From: Actinomycetota bacterium
GTDB lineage: Bacteria > Actinomycetota > Actinomycetes > Streptosporangiales > Streptosporangiaceae
Assembly (NCBI GenBank): GCA_003140115.1
Contig: PLIQ01000078.1
Location: 1-15,934 of the forward strand
Direction: 5' to 3'
Length of the DNA: 15,934 nucleotides
The position numbers and the translations under genes are program-made. The notes under the pieces were generated by a model, which worked only from the letters and a program-made list of their open reading frames with translations, was not told the origin of the DNA and made no database searches. Positions 8,248-13,379 of the stretch are shown here, in pieces; within the stretch, counting starts at the first letter, position 1, and each line of letters begins with the position of its first letter.

Positions 8248-11094
8248 CTAAGGTCGAGATCGTCTGGGGGCGGTGACGTGCTCGGCGAGTAGCTCGGCCA
8301 GGTGCCGGCCGCGGGTGCTGGCGAGTTGTTCGAGTTGGGTGCGGCAGGAGAATCCGTCGGCCAGCACGGTCGCACCGGGCCCAGCGGCCCGAACGGCGGG
8401 GAGCAGCGCGGTTTCGGCGACGGCCACGGAGACGTCGTAGTGGCCGCGTTCGACGCCGAAGTTGCCGGCCAGGCCGCAGCATCCTCCGACGGCGTCGATG
8501 TCGGCGCCGGCCGTGGTGAGCAGGGCGGCGTCGGCGTCCCAGCCGAGGACGGCGTAGTGATGGCAGTGGGGCTGGGCGACGCCGTGGACGCCGGTGAGGT
8601 CCGGTGGCCGGTAGCCGTCGGTGCGGGTGAGCAGCTCGGCCAGGGTGTGGGTGGCGGCGGCGACGGTCGTGGTCCGCGGGTCATCGGGCAGCAGGCGGGT
8701 GACGTCGTCACGGAGCGTCGCGGTGCAGGAGGGTTCGAGTCCGACGATCGGGATGCCCTGGTCGAGAGCGGGCTGGAGGGCCTTGAGGCTGCGGCGCAGT
8801 TGGCGGCGGGCACCGTCGAGTTGGCCGGTGGAGATCCAGGTGAGGCCGCAGCAGACGGGGCGACGGGTGATCTGCACCGAATAGCCGGCGTCTTCAAGGA
8901 CGCGGACGGCGGCGACGCCGACCTCGGGGCTGAAGTGGTTGGTGAAGGTGTCGACCCACAGCAGAACGGGCTGGCCGGCCGCGGGTTGGTGGCGGGCGAA
9001 CCAGTGGCGGAAGGTGTGCCCGGCGAAGGCCGGGACGGTGCGGCGGTGGTCGATACCGCCGAGCCGCTTGGCCGTACCGCCCAGTACCCGGCTGCGCATG
9101 CTGGCGTTGGCGAGTCGCGGCGTCGCGGCGGCGTAGCGGGCTAGGCGGGGCAGCCATCCGAGGGCGTAGTGGCTGGCCGGCCGGAGGCGGTGCCGGTAGC
9201 GCTGGTAGAGAGCTTCGGCTTTGTAGGTGGCCATGTCGACGCCGGCCGGGCAGTCAGCAGAGCAGCCTTTGCAGGACAGGCAGAGGTCGAGGGCTTCGGC
9301 GACGGCGTCCGAGCGAAATCCGGTGACCAGAGAGCCGTTGGCGAGTTCTTGCAGGACGCGGGCCCGGCCGCGGGTGGAGTCCTTCTCGTCGCGGGTGGCC
9401 AGGTAGGAGGGGCACATCACGCCGCCGGCCGTGGTGTTGTCGGCGCGGCACTTGCCGACGCCGACGCAGCGGTGCACGGCGATGGAGAGGTCGTCGTGGT
9501 CGTGGGGGTAGCTGAATCCCAGCCGGTTCCGCAGCGGGCGGGCGGCTGGCAGCCGCAGCCCGACGTCGAGCGGCTCGGGGTCAACCAGGACGCCGGGGTT
9601 GAGCCGGTTGCCGGGGTCGAATAGGTGCTTGACGGCTGCGAAGGTGGCGATCGCGGCGGGCGAGTACATGATCGCAAGCAGCTCGCCGCGCGCTCGCCCG
9701 TCGCCGTGCTCGCCGGACAGTGAGCCGCCGTGGCCGGCGACCAGGTGGGCGGCTTCGGTGACGAAGGCCCGGTAGCGCTCAGCGTGGTCGGCAAGCGGGA
9801 AATCGATACGGGCATGCACGCATCCGTCGCCGAAGTGTCCGTAGACCAGGCCGTCGAGGCGGTGCTGGGCCATGAGAGCCTGGAACTCGCGCAGGTAGGC
9901 GGCAAGATGGTCGGGTGGGACGGCGGCGTCCTCCCAGCCGGGCCAGGCGGGGTCGCCGGCCGGGGTGCGGCCACCCAGACCGGCGCCGTCTTCGCGGATA
10001 CGCCACACAAGCCTGGCGGCCGGTCCGGCGACGATGAGCGAGTCGAGGCAATGGGCGTCGGCGACGAGCCGTCGGGCGGCATCGAGGGCGTCGGCTTCGG
10101 TGTCACCGGCGGTCTCGATGAATAGCCAGCCGCCACCCTTGGGCAACTGGGGCACTGCGGCGTCGCCACGGCGACTACGCAGCACCTCGACCAGGCGGGC
10201 GTCCATGCCTTCCAGGGCGACCGGGTGGTGCGGGAGCAGGCTGCCGGTGTCCTCGGCCGCGGCGATCATGTCGGGGTAGCCGAGGACGGCCAGCGCGACC
10301 GCACCCGGGGCGCGCACGAGGTTGACGGTGGCGGCGGTGATCACGCCCAGCGTGCCCTCGGTGCCGGCCAAGAAGCGGGCCAAGTCGGCGCCGCTTTCCG
10401 GGAGCAGGTGCTCGAGGGAATAGCCGGAGATCTGGCGGCCGAAACGGCCGAACTCAGTGCGGATCATCTCGAGCCTGCTCGCGACGATGCGCTCCAGCTC
10501 CACCCCGAGCGGACCCGCCGCGCTGAGCCCATCTCGCCCGTAACGGCGGGCGGCGAGGCCCTCGCCAGCCGCGGTGAGGACGTCGAGAGCGATCACGTTG
10601 TCGGCGGTGCGCCCGTAGGCCAGCGCCCGGGAGCCGCACGCGTTGTTGCCGATCGATCCGCCGATGGTGGCGCGGGCGTGGGTGGACGGATCCGGGCCGA
10701 AGCGCAGGCCGTAGGGTGCAGCGGCCCGGGTGATGTCGTCGAGCACGGCGCCGGGCTGGACGACGGCCGTTCGAGTGTCGGGGTCGACGGCGAGGATCCG
10801 GTTCATGTGACGGGAGAAGTCGAGCACGATCCCGGCGCCGATCGAGTTGCCGGCTATGGAGGTGCCGCCGCCCCGGGTCGTCAGGGCCACGGCGTGCTCG
10901 CGGGCGACGGCCAAGGCACCGGCCACCTCGGCGGCGTCGTGGGGGTAGGCAACGACCAACGGCGGGACCCGGTAGTTGGAGGCGTCGCTGCTGTATTCGG
11001 CGCGGGCCCGCACGCTGGCGTCGAGATCGGTGAGGTGGGCCTGGGCCAGGGCAGCGGCGAGCTCACGTGGGTGGATCGATGGCGAGGTGCTCAC
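8248..11094 (-). CDS. FAD-linked oxidase fused to a 4Fe-4S / CCG-domain subunit (YdiJ, D-2-hydroxyacid dehydrogenase type)
   Basis: 948 aa, similar to the E. coli YdiJ class (about 1018 aa) that oxidises D-2-hydroxyglutarate and passes electrons to the respiratory chain. It is a GlcD-like flavoprotein joined to a GlcF-like iron-sulfur protein. Residues 40-260 form the FAD-binding PCMH domain (RGGGTSIAGNS at 74-84, GGSIGNNACGSRA near 145-157). Residues 265-510 form the FAD-linked oxidase C-terminal domain, with HFGDGCVHAR (His420, His427) and GEHGDG (His463) as usual active-site elements. Iron-sulfur ligands follow: Cys543, Cys549 and Cys561, then CLSCKGCSADCP (Cys605, 608, 611, 615). Two CCG repeats are at 748-750 and 872-874. 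The start is GTG 11094 without a strong ribosome site. The gene diverges from msrB across a 147-bp region. The true substrate (2-hydroxyglutarate, lactate or glycolate) is not settled by sequence. Confidence 0.92.
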   Translation of the reverse strand: MSTSPSIHPRELAAALAQAHLTDLDASVRARAEYSSDASNYRVPPLVVAYPHDAAEVAGALAVAREHAVALTTRGGGTSIAGNSIGAGIVLDFSRHMNRILAVDPDTRTAVVQPGAVLDDITRAAAPYGLRFGPDPSTHARATIGGSIGNNACGSRALAYGRTADNVIALDVLTAAGEGLAARRYGRDGLSAAGPLGVELERIVASRLEMIRTEFGRFGRQISGYSLEHLLPESGADLARFLAGTEGTLGVITAATVNLVRAPGAVALAVLGYPDMIAAAEDTGSLLPHHPVALEGMDARLVEVLRSRRGDAAVPQLPKGGGWLFIETAGDTEADALDAARRLVADAHCLDSLIVAGPAARLVWRIREDGAGLGGRTPAGDPAWPGWEDAAVPPDHLAAYLREFQALMAQHRLDGLVYGHFGDGCVHARIDFPLADHAERYRAFVTEAAHLVAGHGGSLSGEHGDGRARGELLAIMYSPAAIATFAAVKHLFDPGNRLNPGVLVDPEPLDVGLRLPAARPLRNRLGFSYPHDHDDLSIAVHRCVGVGKCRADNTTAGGVMCPSYLATRDEKDSTRGRARVLQELANGSLVTGFRSDAVAEALDLCLSCKGCSADCPAGVDMATYKAEALYQRYRHRLRPASHYALGWLPRLARYAAATPRLANASMRSRVLGGTAKRLGGIDHRRTVPAFAGHTFRHWFARHQPAAGQPVLLWVDTFTNHFSPEVGVAAVRVLEDAGYSVQITRRPVCCGLTWISTGQLDGARRQLRRSLKALQPALDQGIPIVGLEPSCTATLRDDVTRLLPDDPRTTTVAAATHTLAELLTRTDGYRPPDLTGVHGVAQPHCHHYAVLGWDADAALLTTAGADIDAVGGCCGLAGNFGVERGHYDVSVAVAETALLPAVRAAGPGATVLADGFSCRTQLEQLASTRGRHLAELLAEHVTAPRRSRP

Positions 11095-11154
11095 GCTGGT
11101 GGTCCGTTCGTATGAATCGAGAACAGTAGCCCGTAGTGCCGTGACTCATTTTGT

Positions 11155-11180
11155 CGGCAGCAGGCGGCTCCTTCCTGCCG
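11155..11180. repeat. Inverted repeat in the divergent oxidoreductase/msrB promoter region
   Basis: CGGCAG at 11155-11160 is mirrored by CTGCCG at 11175-11180 with 14 bases between. AGG/CCT at 11162-11164 and 11170-11172 can extend the pairing with bulges. There is no T-run on either strand after the stem, so it is not a normal terminator. Its place between two divergent genes suggests an operator. This role is inferred. Confidence 0.4.
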
Positions 11181-11225
11181 AAAAATCGTTTGGCCGGGGG
11201 GCGGGTCTAAGTAAATGAAGGATAA

Positions 11226-11234
11226 GAGAGAGGA
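11226..11234 (+). promoter_or_regulatory. Ribosome binding site deciding the msrB start
   Basis: The purine run GAGAGAGGA ends seven bases before ATG 11242. An in-frame ATG at 11215 would put this site inside the gene and has no comparable site of its own. A weak promoter (TTGGCC at 11190-11195, TAAATG at 11212-11217) would start the mRNA just before this site. Confidence 0.65.
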
Positions 11235-11241
11235 ACCGATA

Positions 11242-11727
11242 ATGCGTAAGTCCCGTTCCGCTAGCAGGGCAGACGCCGCTCGCGAGGTCCGCAAGCCGGA
11301 TGAGCAGTGGCGCCAGGAACTGACTCCGATGCAGTACAGCGTCCTGCGTCAGGCTCACACCGAGCGGCCGTTCACCGGTGAGTACGTCCACAACCATCAG
11401 GACGGTTCCTACCGGTGCGCCGGCTGCGGCAGCAAGCTGTTCGGCTCGGACGCCAAGTTCGATTCGGGTACCGGGTGGCCTAGCTTCTCCGAACCCGCGG
11501 TCGCCGAGGCGGTCGAGCTGCGCTCGGACTACAGCCTGTTCATGCCCCGCACCGAGGTCGTCTGCCGTCGCTGCGGCGGTCATCTCGGCCACGTCTTCCA
11601 CGATGGGCCGACCCGGACCGGGGACCGGTATTGCATCAACTCCTGCTCGCTGGCTTTCGAGCCCGCGGCGGCGAGCCCGGAGCAGGGCGGCGACGAGGCG
11701 GCCCAGCCCGGCTCGGCCCGCGCCTGA
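11242..11727 (+). CDS. msrB: Peptide-methionine (R)-S-oxide reductase
   Basis: 161 aa counted from ATG 11242. Cytosolic repair enzyme that reduces the R form of methionine sulfoxide in proteins. The N-terminal ELTPMQY...ERPFTGEY block is typical. Structural zinc is held by Cys59/Cys62 (CAGC) and Cys108/Cys111 (CRRC). The SGTGWPSF and GGHLGHVFHDGP blocks form the substrate pocket, and catalytic Cys131 is in RYCINS. The usual resolving Cys in the GWPSF loop is replaced by Thr77. Instead Cys135 stands four residues after the catalytic Cys, where Ala or Val is common (INSCSL). The last about 20 residues are an Ala/Gly/Glu-rich tail. The gene is followed after 74 bp by an anti-sigma/sigma pair on the same strand, which suggests control by oxidative stress. 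Confidence 0.95.
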   Translation: MRKSRSASRADAAREVRKPDEQWRQELTPMQYSVLRQAHTERPFTGEYVHNHQDGSYRCAGCGSKLFGSDAKFDSGTGWPSFSEPAVAEAVELRSDYSLFMPRTEVVCRRCGGHLGHVFHDGPTRTGDRYCINSCSLAFEPAAASPEQGGDEAAQPGSARA

Positions 11728-11790
11728 CCATCGCGGCCAGCTCGGCCCGGGGTGGTCTACGGTGAGTGCGGCAGTCCGGCCCTGAACCGC

Positions 11791-11796
11791 GAGGAG
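11791..11796 (+). promoter_or_regulatory. Ribosome binding site fixing the anti-sigma start
   Basis: GAGGAG is five bases before ATG 11802. The overlapping ATG at 11797 reads straight into TGA. The in-frame upstream start at 11766 has no such site. Confidence 0.7.
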
Positions 11797-11801
11797 ATGT
11801 G

Positions 11802-12074
11802 ATGGGCATGCCCGGCCGTACCGGTGACCACCAGTGGTCACAGCAGCATCTGTCGCACTACGTCGAGGGAGAGCTGCGCCCACGCGCCCGCCGCCGCCTT
11901 GACCGTCACGCACGGTCGTGTGTGGAGTGCGGGCGCGGGATCCGCGCGATGCGCGCCCTGGTGTACGCGGTCCAGGGCCTGGACGGCCTGGCGGGCGTTC
12001 GCGCGCCTGCGACGATCTTCGACCGGGTCCGGCTGGCCGGGCCCGGCGGCTCATCCTCGTCCCAGCACACCTGA
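11802..12074 (+). CDS. Zinc-binding (ZAS / zf-HC2) anti-sigma factor
   Basis: 90 aa, cytosolic, with no membrane segment. The N-terminal pattern is that of ZAS anti-sigma factors: HLSHYVEGELRPRARRRLDRH, then the zinc motif His-x3-Cys-x2-Cys (HARSCVEC, about residues 36-43). In known members of this family (such as RsrA) this motif with an upstream His binds zinc, and some release their sigma factor when the cysteines are oxidised. The C-terminal half (about 48-90) is a short helix plus a polar Ser-rich tail. The TGA stop overlaps the ATG of the sigma gene by one base, so translation is probably coupled. The order anti-sigma then sigma is the reverse of the common sigma then anti-sigma order. 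The start at 11802 is set by GAGGAG. The partner is almost surely the adjacent sigma factor; whether it senses redox state is inference. Confidence 0.86.
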   Translation: MGMPGRTGDHQWSQQHLSHYVEGELRPRARRRLDRHARSCVECGRGIRAMRALVYAVQGLDGLAGVRAPATIFDRVRLAGPGGSSSSQHT

Positions 12075-12673
12075 TGCCGCCGGCCGGCAGCCGCGCCCCC
12101 GATTCCGCAGAAACCGACGCGAGCCTGCTCGCCCGGGCCCAGGCCGGGGACGTCAGTGCCTTTGAGCGCCTATCCAGCGCCTACGCCGACCGCCTGTTCA
12201 TGTTGCTGCTGCGGCTGCTGGGCGACCGCGGCGAGGCCGAGGACGTGGCCCAGGAGGTTATGCTGCGCGCCTGGCGGGGCATCGCCCGCTTCCAGGGCCA
12301 GTCCAGCTACTTCACCTGGCTCTACCGGATCGCGGTCAACGAGGCCAACCGGGCGCTGGAGAAGAAGGCCCGGCGGCCGGCGGGCGTCTCGATCGGGGCG
12401 CAAGAGCTGCAGCTGCCCGCTTCCCCCGCTTATGACCCATCCCGGCAGGCCGAGAACAGCGAACTGCGCCGGGTCCTGGGCCAAGCCCTGGCCGAACTGC
12501 CGCCCGCGCTGCGGACCGCCATCGTGCTGCGCGATGTCGAGGGGCTCTCCACGCAAGAGGCCGCTGAGATCGCCGGCGTCAGCCAGGCCGCTTTCAAGAG
12601 CCGACTACACCAGGCACGGCTGCGCGTCAGGGCCGCCGTCGGCGACCAGACCCTCGTCACCACCGGAGGATGA
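12074..12673 (+). CDS. ECF (sigma-70 family group 4) RNA polymerase sigma factor
   Basis: 199 aa from ATG 12074. Region 2 spans about 25-95, with the -10 recognition helix including AEDVAQEVMLRAW and the FTWLYRIAVNEANR segment. Region 4 spans about 130-190, with LPPALRTAIVLRDVEGLSTQEAAEIAGVS and a helix-turn-helix ending in KSRLHQARLRVR. Length and the lack of regions 1 and 3 are normal for ECF sigma factors. The frame stays open upstream to 11918, but that part overlaps the anti-sigma gene. ATG 12074 is chosen because it overlaps the anti-sigma TGA (TGATG), a common coupling layout. It should direct RNA polymerase to a small stress regulon, perhaps including its own operon and msrB. It converges on higA with a 47-bp gap. 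Confidence 0.93.
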   Translation: MPPAGSRAPDSAETDASLLARAQAGDVSAFERLSSAYADRLFMLLLRLLGDRGEAEDVAQEVMLRAWRGIARFQGQSSYFTWLYRIAVNEANRALEKKARRPAGVSIGAQELQLPASPAYDPSRQAENSELRRVLGQALAELPPALRTAIVLRDVEGLSTQEAAEIAGVSQAAFKSRLHQARLRVRAAVGDQTLVTTGG

Positions 12674-12720
12674 CACGCCAACCGAACCGCCAGTGAGGCA
12701 TCAAGAGCTTGAAGTCCTGT

Positions 12721-13026
12721 TTAGCTCGCTGCGCTGAGCGGCCGGATGCCGTCGAGCTCGGTGCCCAGCCTGTCTTTCTCGATCTCCAGGTCGTAGCGGG
12801 CCTGCAGGTTTATCCAGAATCGCTCGGAGGTGCCGAAGTACCGGGACAGCCGGAGCGCGGTGTCCGCGGTGATGCGGCGCTGGCCGTGGACGATCTCGTT
12901 GATCCGCCTGGCGGGGACATCTATCGCCTTGGCCAGCTGGTACTGGCTGACGGCCAGCGGCGCGAGGAACTCCTCCAGCAGGATCTCCCCCGGGTGCACC
13001 GGCGACATGACCGTATTCTCTGCCAC
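12721..13026 (-). CDS. higA: HigA family antitoxin (addiction-module helix-turn-helix protein)
   Basis: 101 aa. The N-terminal block MSPVHPGEILLEEFLAPL is the hallmark of HigA-type antitoxins, followed by an HTH_3/XRE helix-turn-helix (SQYQLAKAIDVPARRINEIVHG) and the family block ITADTALRLSRYFGTS and FWINLQARYDLE. It neutralises HigB and binds the operon promoter. GTG 13026 is chosen because AAGGAGGA lies four bases before it; an in-frame upstream ATG (13062) lies inside the toxin gene and ATG 13008 has no ribosome site. The start is 10 bases after the toxin stop, and the ribosome site overlaps that stop, so translation is likely coupled. It is the second gene of the higBA unit. Confidence 0.95.
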   Translation of the reverse strand: MAENTVMSPVHPGEILLEEFLAPLAVSQYQLAKAIDVPARRINEIVHGQRRITADTALRLSRYFGTSERFWINLQARYDLEIEKDRLGTELDGIRPLSAAS

Positions 13027-13030
13027 TGGC

Positions 13031-13038
13031 TCCTCCTT
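13031..13038 (-). promoter_or_regulatory. Ribosome binding site of higA overlapping the higB stop codon
   Basis: Read on the minus strand, AAGGAGGA shares its first bases with the toxin stop TAA (13039-13037). It is a far stronger site than the toxin has, which fits the need for more antitoxin than toxin. Confidence 0.75.
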
Positions 13039-13318
13039 AGTGATAGTCAACGATCTCGACATCTTCCGGGCCCGCGTCTGACCAGGTGAAGCAGATCCGC
13101 CACTGCTGGTTGATCCGGATGCTGTACTGCCCGGCGCGGCCCCCGGTGAGCTTTTCTAGCCGGTTGCCCGGCGGAATGAGCAGGTCGGTTAAGGTTTCCG
13201 CGGCATCGAGGATCGCGAGCTTGCGCCAGGCGACACGCTGCACCGGCCCGTCTAGCCTGCGTGATCGCTGCCGATGCCAGATGGCCTCGGTTTCCTTGTC
13301 CCGGAATGAGCGCAGCAC
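13037..13318 (-). CDS. higB: HigB family toxin (RelE-like mRNA interferase)
   Basis: 93 aa from GTG 13318, the normal length for this family. Members are ribosome-dependent mRNA endonucleases of the RelE fold held in check by HigA. Diagnostic blocks are the start VLRSFRDKETEAIWH, RSRRL, VAWRKLAILDAAETL, PPGNRLEKLTGGRAGQYS, IRINQQWRICFTW, and the end VEIVDYH. An in-frame ATG at 13369 would add 17 residues encoded by the operator and promoter, so it is rejected. No good ribosome site precedes 13318, and a -10 box ends seven bases before it, so the mRNA is probably leaderless. The toxin-first order is usual for higBA. All family blocks are intact, so the toxin should be functional. Confidence 0.95.
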   Translation of the reverse strand: MLRSFRDKETEAIWHRQRSRRLDGPVQRVAWRKLAILDAAETLTDLLIPPGNRLEKLTGGRAGQYSIRINQQWRICFTWSDAGPEDVEIVDYH

Positions 13319-13324
13319 ATACCT

Positions 13325-13352
13325 ATGATAACGCCGCACGTTATTAACGCAA
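13325..13352 (-). promoter_or_regulatory. Promoter of the higBA operon
   Basis: On the minus strand TTGCGT (13352-13347), a 16-base spacer and TATCAT (13330-13325, five of six matches to TATAAT) form a sigma-70-type promoter. Transcription would start at about 13318, at the GTG of higB. The boxes sit inside the inverted repeat described separately. Confidence 0.55.
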
Positions 13353-13363
13353 CGCGTTATCAT
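13325..13363. repeat. Inverted repeat likely to be the HigA operator
   Basis: ATGATAACGC (13325-13334) and GCGTTATCAT (13354-13363) are perfect 10-base arms 19 bases apart. Between them CGTTA-T-TAACG (13339-13349) is a second perfect small palindrome with related GTTA half-sites. The whole array covers the higBA promoter, the normal place for autoregulation by the antitoxin or the complex. It is also strikingly A/T-rich against the surrounding DNA. Confidence 0.65.
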
Positions 13364-13379
13364 CGGCACGGCCGGGCGC

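Noticed and set aside
10225..11115. 296-residue plus-strand frame, with 8302-9144 and 9169-9624, opposite the FAD/Fe-S gene
   Set aside because: Low-complexity Gly/Val/Asp translation with no recognisable fold; the opposite strand encodes an intact FAD and iron-sulfur enzyme.
11918..12073. Upstream extension of the sigma factor frame
   Set aside because: It overlaps the anti-sigma gene and reads as Arg/Gly/Pro-rich sequence. ATG 12074 at the TGATG overlap is the natural start.
12701..12712. TCAAGAGCTTGA palindrome between the sigma gene and higA as a terminator
   Set aside because: The arms are five bases with a two-base centre and no T-run follows, so a stable terminator hairpin cannot form.
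12721..13369. higBA as part of a mobile element or genomic island
   Set aside because: No transposase, integrase, terminal repeats or attachment site is visible nearby. Only the short operator is A/T-rich; the genes match their surroundings in composition.
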